Of a DNA stretch of 41,778 nt, positions 32,059-39,116 are shown piece after piece; position 1 is the first letter of the stretch; every line of letters begins with the position of its first letter. The notes beneath the pieces were generated by a model that was not told where the DNA came from, ran no database searches, and saw only the letters and a program-made list of their open reading frames with translations. The stretch covers positions 1 to 41,778 of the IMG/VR virus record IMGVR_UViG_3300028563_000035; one strand, given 5' to 3'. The position numbers and the translations under genes were made by a program. Source of the DNA: a virus.

Positions 32059-32428
32059 CGTCTATCACGCTTGGGTAGCTGCGCGCCTCAAACGCGAACG
32101 CAGCGCCTTTGTCATAGAATATTTTGGCGCTGTCATCGTCTGCATCTATTGCACTAAGTGTAAGCTGGGCAAAGTAGCGGCTGATGTCTGGGTAATTGAA
32201 TCCGCCTTCGCCATCGATTTCTCTAAGTCGGCTGTAGTAAGTATCGAAGGTTTCAACGATGCGCTTATTGCGCAGGGTTAATGGGCGAAACCTATCAGCC
32301 AACATTCCTGACGTTTCAAAGAAGCCCTCAGAAAAGGATGCAAAGCCATCTGACAGCTCCTTGATCTGACCAATCGACAGGTCGAAAACCACCCAGTCCC
32401 CAACCTTCCAAACACCAGCTTCAGCCAT
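32030..32428 (-). CDS. Hypothetical phage protein
   Basis: The 132-residue product starts MAEAGVWKVGDWV at ATG 32428, behind TAGGGGTGG at 5 nt. The reading from 32518 has no such site. The fold is unknown. SRLREIDGEGGFNYPDIS and FYDKGAAFAFEARSY are notable segments. Its stop overlaps the HNH gene. No family is recognised. Confidence 0.55.
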   Translation of the reverse strand: MAEAGVWKVGDWVVFDLSIGQIKELSDGFASFSEGFFETSGMLADRFRPLTLRNKRIVETFDTYYSRLREIDGEGGFNYPDISRYFAQLTLSAIDADDDSAKIFYDKGAAFAFEARSYPSVIDGVRLFRPKR

Positions 32429-32615
32429 TGAATCCACCCCTAGCATAATCCACTGAGCGCTCTTGGCGCTCAATGTCTTGGTCAGCTCTGACACACCGCC
32501 GCCCATGCACTGGATCATAAGGGTCTAGGCAGCGGAGGTCGAACACCGGACCCGACAGGCTTAGTAAGCAGGCCTCACAGCGGCAGTTACGTAGTTCAGG
32601 ATCAATCGCGAGCAT
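32421..32615 (-). CDS. Small Cys-containing protein
   Basis: The 64-residue product, MLAIDPELRN start, carries CRCEAC and a later cysteine, so it may bind zinc. ATG 32615 has GGGG about 7 nt upstream and lies inside the preceding zinc-ribbon gene. Its stop overlaps the next start. Function is unknown. Confidence 0.55.
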   Translation of the reverse strand: MLAIDPELRNCRCEACLLSLSGPVFDLRCLDPYDPVHGRRCVRADQDIERQERSVDYARGGFNG

Positions 32616-32766
32616 TGCGCCGCCCCTTTGGCATTGGTAGCGCGCTGGACGGAACATCAACGCACACAGCTGTTTTGCTGCAAATCTCGCAAGGACCGCG
32701 CGACTGACTCATGTAGAACTCATAAGGCCAATCGTTTTTGTTGGCGCAAGGCTCACAGTAGAACAT
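32602..32766 (-). CDS. Small zinc-ribbon protein
   Basis: A 54-residue protein, MFYCEPCANKNDWP start, has CxxC (C4, C7) and CxxC (C26, C29) plus C35, a clear zinc-ribbon layout seen in many small phage proteins (PCEIC, CVDVPSS). ATG 32766 has a GGGGAG site 8 nt upstream. It may act as a small nucleic-acid or protein-binding zinc module. Confidence 0.7.
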   Translation of the reverse strand: MFYCEPCANKNDWPYEFYMSQSRGPCEICSKTAVCVDVPSSALPMPKGRRNARD

Positions 32767-32769
32767 GTG

Positions 32770-32961
32770 TTAAACTCCCCTTGTCAGATCTTTCAATACA
32801 CGCACAACATACGCATGATAGGCGGGGCGGTCCTCAAACGACACCACCTTGAACGGCGGGTAGTCGTTACGCTCATGATAGCCGCCAGAAATCGCGCGTT
32901 CAATATAGCGCGCTTGCTCTAGCGTGATAATCTTGTTGTAGGTGGGGTTCGGAGCGGGCAT
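32770..32961 (-). CDS. Small hypothetical protein
   Basis: The 63-residue product starts MPAPNPTYNKIITL at ATG 32961, 1 nt after the stop of the preceding gene, so coupling is likely. DYPPFKVVSFEDRPAYHAY suggests a compact domain. The reading from 33033 lies inside the upstream gene. No family is recognised. Confidence 0.55.
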   Translation of the reverse strand: MPAPNPTYNKIITLEQARYIERAISGGYHERNDYPPFKVVSFEDRPAYHAYVVRVLKDLTRGV

Positions 32962-32962
32962 A

Positions 32963-33286
32963 TCACAGGTTCTTCTGAACCCAATCCGCAATCTGCTTGA
33001 AAGACTTTCGGCTTTCTGGCAGAAAACCTCCAAAGCGGTGCTCCCCGTCGTTCATAAACACCAGCTTCTCAAATGTGGGCTTACGCAATCCTGCTTTGAA
33101 GCCGCGAGGAGGCTGATTTTCGTCAGCTACATCTTTCAGAGCTTCAGTAGAACAGCCCTGGATACGCGCAAGCACGCCCAAGCAGCAGTACTTACCGTCC
33201 TTGTATAATGATCCACGCCCTTGGCGAAATTTGCCTGAACGCAACGCCTTTATCCAAGCTGCTTTCAGTTTCGGTTTCAGTGCCAT
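32963..33286 (-). CDS. Conserved phage protein of unknown function
   Basis: This 107-residue product has the pattern WIKALRSGKFRQGRGSL then YCCLGVLARIQG, a family common in phages of Gram-negative bacteria with unknown function. RFGGFLPESRKSFKQIADW closes the domain. ATG 33286 has an AAAGGAGCG site. The two adjacent cysteines are typical of the family. Confidence 0.7.
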   Translation of the reverse strand: MALKPKLKAAWIKALRSGKFRQGRGSLYKDGKYCCLGVLARIQGCSTEALKDVADENQPPRGFKAGLRKPTFEKLVFMNDGEHRFGGFLPESRKSFKQIADWVQKNL

Positions 33287-33297
33287 CTAACGCTCCT

Positions 33298-33501
33298 TTA
33301 AGGCTTGATCTTGCTCAGTTCAACACAGAAGTACACCGGCCGTGCCGAGACCACACGTTTGGGCGCGAAGAACGCCTTCTCCACAGCCATACTTTCGCAA
33401 GCACCCTCGTCTGGATAAGCACTCATGAATTGCGTCTTGCTGATCGTAGCAACGCCCAGCGGGGGCCAAGCCATGAGCATGTAGAGAAGGGCGTATTTCA
33501 T
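33298..33501 (-). CDS. Small exported protein
   Basis: This 67-residue product begins with a hydrophobic signal-like segment (MKYALLYMLMAWPPLGVA), so it may be exported or membrane-tethered. The mature part has two cysteines that could form a disulfide in the periplasm (GACESM, YFCVEL). GGAGTAAAGG lies upstream of ATG 33501. Function is unknown. Confidence 0.55.
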   Translation of the reverse strand: MKYALLYMLMAWPPLGVATISKTQFMSAYPDEGACESMAVEKAFFAPKRVVSARPVYFCVELSKIKP

Positions 33502-33510
33502 ACGTAACCT

Positions 33511-33909
33511 TTACTCCGAAGTGATTCCAGGAGAAGCCTTTTCAAGGACCTCTCGAACCTTGGCGTGATCATGCGTAGTCGTGTAGCCGTACTTGTACAG
33601 TTCGAGTAGGAGTGCCAACATTTCCGAAGGTTCTGGTATCTCGATTTCAGTCTCGAAGGGTACGTCAAGCCCCATTCCAATGTAAGGGCCAAACTCTCGC
33701 ATCAAAGCCCAAAGCTGCCACTCCGACCAGCCCTCTTTATCCTCGACCGGCGCGTGGTACTCTTTATCCTCGACCGGCGCGTGGTACTCTGGAAGTTCAA
33801 TAGAAGTACCTTTAGCAAAACTGTAAAGCTCATCGTGGTTCTTGCGGAGCGCAGCGCGGCCTTCGTTCGTAAGCCGCACCTTGACCTTATTATTGATATT
33901 GAAACGCAC
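33511..33909 (-). CDS. Hypothetical protein with 9-residue tandem duplication
   Basis: The 132-residue product starts at GTG 33909. VKVRLTNEGRAALRK is a winged-helix-like N-terminal segment. EYHAPVEDK is repeated exactly twice in the middle, encoded by a perfect 27-bp duplication. The C-terminal half is helical (EMLALLLELYKYGYT). No family is recognised. Confidence 0.55.
   Translation of the reverse strand: MRFNINNKVKVRLTNEGRAALRKNHDELYSFAKGTSIELPEYHAPVEDKEYHAPVEDKEGWSEWQLWALMREFGPYIGMGLDVPFETEIEIPEPSEMLALLLELYKYGYTTTHDHAKVREVLEKASPGITSE
33733..33786 (-). repeat. Perfect 2 x 27-bp tandem duplication
   Basis: The 27-bp unit is repeated twice without mismatch (33733-33759, 33760-33786). It keeps the reading frame and adds nine residues. 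The absence of divergence indicates a recent event. Confidence 0.9.
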
Positions 33910-33912
33910 GCT

Positions 33913-34227
33913 TCAGGTTCCGATCTTCTTTGCCACGAGCTTACACGCAGCAATGACATCGCTGGCTGCATTACCGCTGATTACGTTGCGTATGCCGTCA
34001 GTGCCAAGCCGTGCAAACTGAGTGATAGCCTCTTCCAGCTTGCGCGCCTCTGAGGTCTCCTCGTCGTGGATTTTATGGGCGAGCACACAGATGCGGTCCC
34101 ATCTGGTGGCGATCAGCTTGCGGAGTTGTAAAGGAGACATAGTTCCCGAACACGCTGCGTTAAGGACCAGCGCAAGCGCGTAAGCTACATCTTCCTCATT
34201 TTTAGCGGAGTAGCCAAAAGTACACAT
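33913..34227 (-). CDS. Hypothetical phage protein
   Basis: The 104-residue helical protein, MCTFGYSAKNEEDV start, follows a good CAGGAG site. LRKLIATRWDRICVL and RKLEEAITQFARLG suggest an all-helical bundle. No family is recognised. Confidence 0.55.
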   Translation of the reverse strand: MCTFGYSAKNEEDVAYALALVLNAACSGTMSPLQLRKLIATRWDRICVLAHKIHDEETSEARKLEEAITQFARLGTDGIRNVISGNAASDVIAACKLVAKKIGT

Positions 34228-34503
34228 TCAAACATTCTCCTGTTCGGCCACAGCTAAGGCAGCTTGTAGACCAATTCTGAGGCACTCCATCTCGCACCGC
34301 TCTGCCCGGGCCTCATCAGTCATTTCAGACACCATACAGCGAAAGATCTCCTGAGACCCGTAAGGCTTGAACACGTCACGAATGACATGAACGGGGTTGG
34401 TTGTGTCTCTACCGTAGGTGAACCCCTGAATACGGTCAGGCTTCATTGCTTCGAGAGCAGCGCGGAGCTGGGCGTCTGTGATTAAGAGAGGTCTAGAGGT
34501 CAC
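34228..34503 (-). CDS. Hypothetical phage protein
   Basis: A 91-residue protein, its start overlapping the stop of the gene at 34500. LLITDAQLRAALEAM resembles openings of small phage proteins with a helical N-terminus. No function can be assigned. Confidence 0.55.
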   Translation of the reverse strand: MTSRPLLITDAQLRAALEAMKPDRIQGFTYGRDTTNPVHVIRDVFKPYGSQEIFRCMVSEMTDEARAERCEMECLRIGLQAALAVAEQENV

Positions 34504-34739
34504 TTATGAGAACCTTCCGAACGCCAAATACGCTCAAGGACCGCTATATATTCTTCCATGGAGTCGGTGCTCAGGTATTTCAGGATAGCCCGAGCAAAGA
34601 CTTCAGGGTCTTCCGCCATAAGGTCAACAGCGTCCCGAAGCTTCATCGAACCAGCTTCAAGGTGAGGCTCAACCAGTTCCAGGCATTCCCGGAGCTTGTC
34701 AGCGATTTCCTCAGCGTCTTCAGATTCGATCTTAGTCAT
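34500..34739 (-). CDS. Small acidic hypothetical protein
   Basis: The 79-residue acidic helical protein, MTKIESEDAEEIAD start, lies downstream of a promoter-like motif that is 25 nt before its ATG, with AGGGGAC as ribosome-binding site. It is probably the first gene of the leftward group of small genes. No family is recognised. Confidence 0.55.
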   Translation of the reverse strand: MTKIESEDAEEIADKLRECLELVEPHLEAGSMKLRDAVDLMAEDPEVFARAILKYLSTDSMEEYIAVLERIWRSEGSHK

Positions 34740-34764
34740 TGCTGTAATTGTCCCCTATTTCGAA

Positions 34765-34776
34765 TCAAACATACGC
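34765..34776 (-). promoter_or_regulatory. GCGTATGTTTGA promoter-like motif
   Basis: This is identical to the 12-mer at 491-502. It overlaps the last codons of the HNH gene and stands 25 nt before ATG 34739. Confidence 0.5.
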
Positions 34777-35496
34777 TTCAGGCTTTTTCCCGTGCCTGTC
34801 CCACAGATGCTGGACAGCGCCCGCTCGCGAAAAGAATAGTTTTGCGCACACCGCGCACGGAAACTTTTTGGAGGTCTTATTCGGGGCCTTACGGTTATCT
34901 CTCATGGCACGAGCACGTCTCGCTGGCGTAACCGCAACAGGTTCAGGTTCCGGAGCTGGCTGATTCCAAGGCAAATCCTCGGTCAGCTTTTTCTGCATGA
35001 TCTTGCGCCACTCTTTAGTTGCTTCCGCAAATGAGAGGTCATGCTTATTAGCGAACGCATGCAGGTCTTCGTGACAAGGACGACAGACAAGGCACAAGTC
35101 AGAAAGCCTTTCCACGCCCAGCCGTGCGTAAGTTCTATGGTGAACGTCAAACGGCCCTCGCGGCGTTGAACAGCAGTAGCAAATCTTCCTAGGCAAGCTT
35201 TCAAGAAAACGCCACTTTGTCCGTTTCCAGGCCCAAGAACTCATGTATTCATGGTATTGAGCACGGGTAAGACGAACGCGCGGCTCAGGCTTTTGTGGCG
35301 GCAAATAGCCCTCCTGACGCAGTCGTTCTTCAATAACCGCTGCCTCAGCTTTCGATAGAGTTCTACCAGCGTTAGCAGCGCCTAGTGTAATTCCCTTCAA
35401 CCCTCTTTGGTTGTCCAATTGCTTATGAGACAGCCCCCGCAGCTCAGGGCGGTATCTAGCCTTCACCTTCCTGTTGTAATACGCTTTACTGCTCAT
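34765..35496 (-). CDS. HNH nuclease with C-terminal C2H2 finger
   Basis: This 243-residue protein has an HNH nuclease core framed by zinc cysteines: CYCCSTPRG, FDVHHRTYARLG and CLVCRPCHEDLHA. A separate C2H2 zinc finger lies near the C-terminus (FPCAVCAKLFFSR then VQHLWDRH), which probably helps target DNA. The N-terminal 80 residues are basic. It may be a mobile endonuclease or a host-DNA nuclease. It is the first leftward gene from the divergent region; ATG 35496 has an AAAGGAT site. Confidence 0.8.
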   Translation of the reverse strand: MSSKAYYNRKVKARYRPELRGLSHKQLDNQRGLKGITLGAANAGRTLSKAEAAVIEERLRQEGYLPPQKPEPRVRLTRAQYHEYMSSWAWKRTKWRFLESLPRKICYCCSTPRGPFDVHHRTYARLGVERLSDLCLVCRPCHEDLHAFANKHDLSFAEATKEWRKIMQKKLTEDLPWNQPAPEPEPVAVTPARRARAMRDNRKAPNKTSKKFPCAVCAKLFFSRAGAVQHLWDRHGKKPEAYV

Positions 35497-36082
35497 TAGA
35501 TTCTATCCTTTTACCCAGCTACTACACTTGTCTACTACCCTCAGCCCACACCTCCCCCTCCGCTACCCTCCCCTCCCACTTGCCCCAGGCCGGTCGGCCG
35601 CCTAGGCAAATAAAAACGCGGGGAACGCGGATCATAAGGCAGTGATATCCAGCCCCTATAGCCGGTGCTTTATTAGCCTGGAGCCTCAACCAGGTCCCCT
35701 GTGCGGGAGTTGGACCCGACACGAGCAGGAGGGTATAGGTTTTACTCAGTTCGCTGTCAGCTTATTCACAATCCACTGACACGGTCGGATAACCCTACGG
35801 TATGCCCCGCTTCTGTGTCGGAGTCCACCGGGGTAGAGAACCGGGGGCTTTGCTGGTGTCCTATAAGTCAGAACCAGCTTTCTGAGAGCAGAAAAGCGTC
35901 CGCTACTACCGTGGGGCTCACTGATCTAAAAGCCTCCGCCGCCAGACGCCCCTTATTTCTTAAGGGCCGGAATGGGAGGTCACAGCATAGGGGAACAGGA
36001 ACCGGTAGGAGACCCGCTGTGACGCCTATCAGAACGCCTGAGTTTTATCCCAAGCGCTGACGGACCAGCGGAAACTTTTTAA

Positions 36083-36150
36083 AGGGGGCTAGCGTTACCA
36101 AGCGAGAAGGGGTATATGAACCCTTATTACTTGGTGACCGTCCAGCCCCT
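36083..36150 (+). ncRNA. Three-tier nested hairpin
   Basis: An outer stem AGGGGGCT/AGCCCCT (one bulge), a middle stem GTTACCAAG/CTTGGTGAC (9 bp with one G-T) and an inner stem AAGGG/CCCTT are nested in 68 nt. This looks like a folded RNA or cruciform-forming DNA element. Confidence 0.55.
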
Positions 36151-36168
36151 AAGCTTTCGTGGTCATCA

Positions 36169-36201
36169 GCTCCCGCCAGGCTTCAGCACCTGAGCGGGAG
36201 C
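36169..36201 (+). other. 8-bp GC-rich hairpin
   Basis: GCTCCCGC and GCGGGAGC flank a 17-nt loop. No T-run follows, so it is not a standard terminator. It lies about 85 bp before the rightward promoter-like motif. Confidence 0.4.
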
Positions 36202-36284
36202 AGCCTTTATAGGCCCTAGTCATACGCCTAGTAAAGCCCCCGTCGCAGCCACAGTTTTAACCTTGTACCTCAATGGTGCGCCGC

Positions 36285-36296
36285 GCGTATGTTGTT
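36285..36296 (+). promoter_or_regulatory. GCGTATGTTGTT promoter-like motif (rightward)
   Basis: This is the clearest plus-strand copy of the shared motif. It lies just upstream of the first rightward ORFs and is the natural candidate to drive the ribozyme-containing operon. Confidence 0.5.
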
Positions 36297-36322
36297 CTTG
36301 GATAACACGTCCGAGATCGCTG

Positions 36323-36560
36323 ATGGCCCGCCCTCTCCGCAAAACCTACTCACCAACCGGAGCGTCACGATCAGGAGGACGGCTCGATTACCTACGAGGT
36401 CTGGGATCTGCGGCCTGACAGCTATCGGCGCTTGTGTTCGCTGAACGAATGGAATGATGGTGGTTCTGAAGATGATGAGGAGCGCGAGATCAGTACCGCT
36501 AAGGAAGACGCTGAGCTGATCGCCTGCGCGCTGAATTTGATGAACGAGAGCTTACTGTGA
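36323..36560 (+). pseudogene. Small ORF with frameshift or non-standard start
   Basis: A protein-like reading (ITYEVWDLRPDSYRRL to ALNLMNESLL) runs to TGA 36560, overlapping the next GTG start. It has no ATG, GTG or TTG in frame after the last stop. An AGGAGG stands 8 nt before an ATT at 36387, a rare start codon. Alternatively, the ATG at 36323 (MARPLRKTYSP) would reach the same frame by a single frameshift. Function is unknown; the end resembles small phage proteins ending AELIA-ALN. Confidence 0.45.
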
Positions 36561-37102
36561 AAATCTGGTTTACCGCCGATCACCACTTTGGGCACAAACG
36601 TATCATCGAGCTTGCCCAGCGCCCTTTTGCGTCCGTTGAAGAAATGGATGAGGAGATGATCAAGCGCTGGAATTTGCTGGTAGCCCCTGAGGACTTAGTC
36701 TATCATCTAGGTGATTTTGCCTTTGCAGACCACCAGCCCTACCTTGACCGGCTGAATGGCCAGAAGAGCCTAATTCTAGGCAACCACGACCACTCTAACC
36801 GCGTCAAGAAGGCTAAGGGCTGGTCAACCATTGACAGCCTACTACACGTTGATGTTCTCGGTGAGGAAGCGCCTATCGTGCTTTGTCACTACGGAATGCG
36901 CGTCTGGAACCGCTCTCACCACGGAGCGTTGCATTTTTACGGGCACAGCCACGGCACACTTCCAGGTGATAGCCAAAGCTGTGACGTTGGAGTGGATTGC
37001 TGGGCCTACGCCCCGGTAGTCCTTGAGGAGATTAAGGCGCGGCTCCTGACCCTACCGAAACGGGGGTTGCCCGACCACCACACCCCAAAAACGGCCCTCT
37101 AG
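36557..37102 (+). CDS. Calcineurin-like metallophosphoesterase
   Basis: The 181-residue phosphoesterase has all metal-site motifs: FTADHHFGH (D8, H10), LGDFAF, LGNHDHSN, LCHYGMRVW and YGHSHG. It would hydrolyse a phosphomonoester or diester, possibly a nucleotide or end-modified nucleic acid. GTG 36557 overlaps the preceding stop. It is the first clearly recognised gene of the rightward operon. Confidence 0.9.
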   Translation: MKIWFTADHHFGHKRIIELAQRPFASVEEMDEEMIKRWNLLVAPEDLVYHLGDFAFADHQPYLDRLNGQKSLILGNHDHSNRVKKAKGWSTIDSLLHVDVLGEEAPIVLCHYGMRVWNRSHHGALHFYGHSHGTLPGDSQSCDVGVDCWAYAPVVLEEIKARLLTLPKRGLPDHHTPKTAL

Positions 37103-37567
37103 AGGGGCCTCTCCAGGGCGTGTTTTAGCTCCTGAGCCCCTAGCCAAGCCGCCCCAACCCGTTTCAGGCGCTCCAGGGCCGATTTCCAGCCGATTGCAGG
37201 GCCTTCTAGACTAGGGTCGGTTTAGAGGGGCTGTCTTGTAAGTTATTAACCGGCCATAAAAAGAATTCCAGATAGGGCTTTACAAGACTTCCGAATTAGG
37301 GCATAAGAGGGTCAAGAGCAAGAAACCCTGGGACCAGCCCTAAGCACGCTTAAAGGATCTGACTTGTGCGCTGTTACAGCGAGTAGGCACAAAGGCCCTT
37401 AAGGGCCGCGCCGAAGCGGGCTGTAAGTGTAGCGCGGTTTCAAGCAGGTAAACCGGGGTCTTGAGAGCGGATTTCTCAAGAGGCCCTTCGGTTCAGGCGC
37501 ATCTCAGACCGCCGCATCTCAGACCGCGCCGTTCTATCAAACACCCAAACTTCCAACGTATGAGTTT
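37103..37567 (+). other. Intergenic region before ribozyme 1
   Basis: About 465 bp without a supported gene. A GGCCCTCT/AGAGGGGCC hairpin right after the phosphoesterase (about 37093-37109) may be a terminator or processing stem, though the following T-run is short and displaced. CGCATCTCAGACCGC is repeated twice at 37498-37527. A weak ACGTATGAGTTT motif near 37557 may be an internal promoter. Confidence 0.5.
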
Positions 37568-37636
37568 AAGGCGAAACGGCGCTAGTTTTTGAGCGCCGTC
37601 TCCGGCTGTTTAGGCAATCCGGATTGATAAGCCAGC
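37568..37636 (+). ncRNA. Type II hammerhead ribozyme 1 (variant core)
   Basis: Order is GGC, GAA, stem III ACGGCGCT/AGCGCCGT, cleavage base C37600 (GUC), stem I TCCGG/CCGGA, then TTGATAA and GCC. The core differs from CTGATGA at two positions: C3 is U and G8 is A. These two bases pair with each other in the active fold, so the change keeps a pair (U-A for C-G). G5, A6, U7 and A9 are kept. It sits 6 nt before the CCATAGGAGA leader of the next gene. Confidence 0.75.
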
Positions 37637-37659
37637 CTAACCCATAGGAGAGCATGACT

Positions 37660-37869
37660 ATGACCTTAGAGCCGAAAATCTTTGCAGCCGCCGATGCCAA
37701 GCTTCGCATCAGAGGCAGCTTCACCTACAATGATATTGAAGAAGTGCTCGGTGAAATCTACAAAGTTGGCGACGACAAGCCAACCATTGAAGACGATGAA
37801 ATGCATGAAATGGTGAGCGAACTTCACCAGCACTACGTGGATTTGAAGCTCGTCAAAGAGGGCGAGTAA
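37660..37869 (+). CDS. Small acidic hypothetical protein
   Basis: The 69-residue product starts MTLEPKIFAAADAK. ATG 37660 is chosen over ATG 37654, because its 9-nt spacing from AGGAG matches the other genes of this operon. It is acidic (TIEDDEMHEMVSEL). No family is recognised. Ribozymes lie both immediately upstream and immediately downstream. Confidence 0.6.
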   Translation: MTLEPKIFAAADAKLRIRGSFTYNDIEEVLGEIYKVGDDKPTIEDDEMHEMVSELHQHYVDLKLVKEGE

Positions 37870-37876
37870 ACTAGTC

Positions 37877-37943
37877 AAGGCGAAACGGCTTCACACTTAC
37901 TTTGAAGCCGTCGCAGCGTAACCGCGCTGCCTGATGAGCCTAA
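37877..37943 (+). ncRNA. Type II hammerhead ribozyme 2 (canonical)
   Basis: All core parts are present: stem II AGGC/GCCT (open), GAA, stem III ACGGCTTCA/TGAAGCCGT (9 bp), cleavage triplet GTC with C37912, stem I GCAGCG/CGCTGC, and CTGATGA (37931-37937). The predicted cut is between 37912 and 37913, leaving a stem-I hairpin at the 5' side of the next message. The CCATAGGAGA leader follows 2 nt after the ribozyme. Confidence 0.93.
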
Positions 37944-37961
37944 TCCATAGGAGATACAGCG

Positions 37962-38156
37962 ATGCGCCTTCCCAAAGGTTTCAAAAAGAGGCCAATCACC
38001 AACGAGAACCTAGAGCTTCTCAAGAAGGCTTGGGAGCTCCCCGACGATGAGTTCGCAACTGACGCTGAAGCTTGGAAGTCCATCCCGGAAGAGGAAGGCT
38101 GGACCCGCCAAGCCACAATGGGCACCGTTATGGACTGGATGGCTGGCCCTCCTTGA
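37962..38156 (+). CDS. Small hypothetical protein
   Basis: The 64-residue product starts MRLPKGFKKRPIT, with AGGAG 8 nt upstream in the shared CCATAGGAGA leader. ELLKKAWELPDDEFATDAE looks like a helical domain and GWTRQATMGTVMDWM closes it. No family is recognised. Confidence 0.6.
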   Translation: MRLPKGFKKRPITNENLELLKKAWELPDDEFATDAEAWKSIPEEEGWTRQATMGTVMDWMAGPP

Positions 38157-38167
38157 GGTTCAAAATC

Positions 38168-38263
38168 ATGCTTAAATCCTTCCTCTACGGCCTGTGCGAG
38201 TTCGCCTCAATCTCGCTTAGCCTCGCCGCGTTGTTTGTGTTCCTTGCACTTTACGCCACCTGA
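38168..38263 (+). CDS. Tiny membrane protein
   Basis: A 31-residue ORF, MLKSFLYGLCEFAS start, is hydrophobic over most of its length (SISLSLAALFVFLALYA), a single membrane span. GAGG stands 9 nt upstream. It forms a pair with the preceding gene between ribozymes 2 and 3. Confidence 0.55.
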   Translation: MLKSFLYGLCEFASISLSLAALFVFLALYAT

Positions 38264-38265
38264 AA

Positions 38266-38338
38266 CTGCCGAAACGCCGCTTGACCTGAGAGCGGCGTCG
38301 TTGCTTCGCCTAGTCCACGAGCAGCCTGATGATGGCAC
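38266..38338 (+). ncRNA. Type II hammerhead ribozyme 3
   Basis: Core: TGCC, GAA, stem III ACGCCGCT/AGCGGCGT, GTC with C38299, stem I GTTGCT/AGCAGC, CTGATGA (38326-38332), then T and GGCA. Stem II (TGCC/GGCA) forms only with one extra T after A9, a mild departure from the consensus that could slow cleavage. The CCATAGGAGA leader follows about 16 nt downstream. Confidence 0.85.
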
Positions 38339-38369
38339 GGACTGAACCTGAATCCATAGGAGACTACAA

Positions 38370-38552
38370 ATGGCTACTCGCTTATGTCCTTGCGGCTCAG
38401 GCAAAGAGTCGTTTTGGCAAAATGATGCTCGTGGCATTCCACTCTGCCGAACATGCACCAAATGTCACCGCGAAAAGATGAAGCGTTACCGACCGGAGGT
38501 TCTGACCAATCCCAATTACTATGCTGATGAACCCATTGAGGACGCGTCATGA
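38370..38552 (+). CDS. SEC-C-like small zinc protein
   Basis: The 60-residue product begins MATRLCPCGSGKES, the CxCGSGK start of SEC-C zinc motifs, followed by CRTCTKCHREK with further cysteines. It would bind zinc and perhaps nucleic acid. AGGAG lies 7 nt upstream in the shared leader. Its stop overlaps the next start (ATGA). Confidence 0.65.
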   Translation: MATRLCPCGSGKESFWQNDARGIPLCRTCTKCHREKMKRYRPEVLTNPNYYADEPIEDAS

Positions 38553-38881
38553 AAGAAACCTATCCAGCCCCCAAAGCGGGGCGCACACGCCACCTGAGCG
38601 TTGTCGCTAGCAACGCCGCGCGCACAGCGGAGTATGGTGACTCGCTGGCTGCATTCGAAGAGCGCATTTTCCGAGGCGCGATCTGCTTCAACGTCGTGCG
38701 ATTCGGAGTTCCTGCCGGATCGGAATGCCAGACCACCGATAGCTTTCCACGCGCTCTGTGGTTGGCACACCAACAGCCAAGAACGCTGATCTATGTTGTG
38801 TCTAGCGACGGACGGGCGTTCTGCATGTCGCACAAGGACTACGGCAAGTTCGCCCTCATTTGGCAGGAGACGCACAAATGA
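38549..38881 (+). CDS. Hypothetical phage protein
   Basis: The 110-residue product, MKETYPAPKAGRTR start, is coupled to the preceding gene by ATGA. TLIYVVSSDGRAFCMS and YGKFALIWQE suggest a beta-rich domain. No family is recognised. Confidence 0.55.
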   Translation: MKETYPAPKAGRTRHLSVVASNAARTAEYGDSLAAFEERIFRGAICFNVVRFGVPAGSECQTTDSFPRALWLAHQQPRTLIYVVSSDGRAFCMSHKDYGKFALIWQETHK

Positions 38882-39108
38882 CTGACGACAACGAAGCTTG
38901 GTCGCCAACAGCGCTAGTCGTATGTAAAGTTTGCCAATTGTTTTGGCTAGTTTTCGTGCTTAGTGGATGCACCTACATCGTGTTTTGGATGAATCAGCAC
39001 GGTGCTTGGTACGTACTTGCAGTTCTACTTTGTTGTAGCGATTGTAAAGCATACCGCTCCCCAGCACAGATCCGAGAGTGGGCCAAACTACCCAAAGACA
39101 GCCAATAA
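38878..39108 (+). CDS. Membrane protein with flanking CxxC pairs
   Basis: The 76-residue product starts MTDDNEAWSPT at ATG 38878, overlapping the upstream stop. Two hydrophobic segments are bracketed by CKVC and CCSDC, which could pair to bind a metal on one membrane face. The reading from 38860 is inside the upstream gene. Function is unknown. Confidence 0.6.
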   Translation: MTDDNEAWSPTALVVCKVCQLFWLVFVLSGCTYIVFWMNQHGAWYVLAVLLCCSDCKAYRSPAQIREWAKLPKDSQ

Positions 39109-39116
39109 TCTGCGCA

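Larger units (their letters stand above)
35497..36284. other. Long structured intergenic region between divergent operons
   Basis: About 0.8 kb without a convincing gene. It holds a C-rich tract on the plus strand (about 35535-35588), several short inverted repeats including TGTCAG/CTGACA near 35755-35780, and the strong hairpins listed separately. A weak minus-strand motif, GCGTATGACTAG, lies near 36218-36227. The plus-strand ORF at 35701-36060 has no ribosome-binding site and no protein-like composition. The region separates leftward from rightward transcription and could hold promoters, an origin, or noncoding RNA. Confidence 0.6.

Noticed and set aside
27268-32820. Extra ACATACGC copies inside the helicase gene and the gene at 32770
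   Set aside because: Both are deep inside coding sequence and not followed by a start; probably chance or coding constraint.
35701-36060. 119-residue plus-strand ORF in the divergent region
   Set aside because: No ribosome-binding site, no protein-like composition, and it runs through inverted repeats.
36150-36185. Minus-strand hammerhead suggested by CTGATGA followed by GAAA
   Set aside because: The distance between the two core strands is too short for stem II, and no stem I/III pairing is present.
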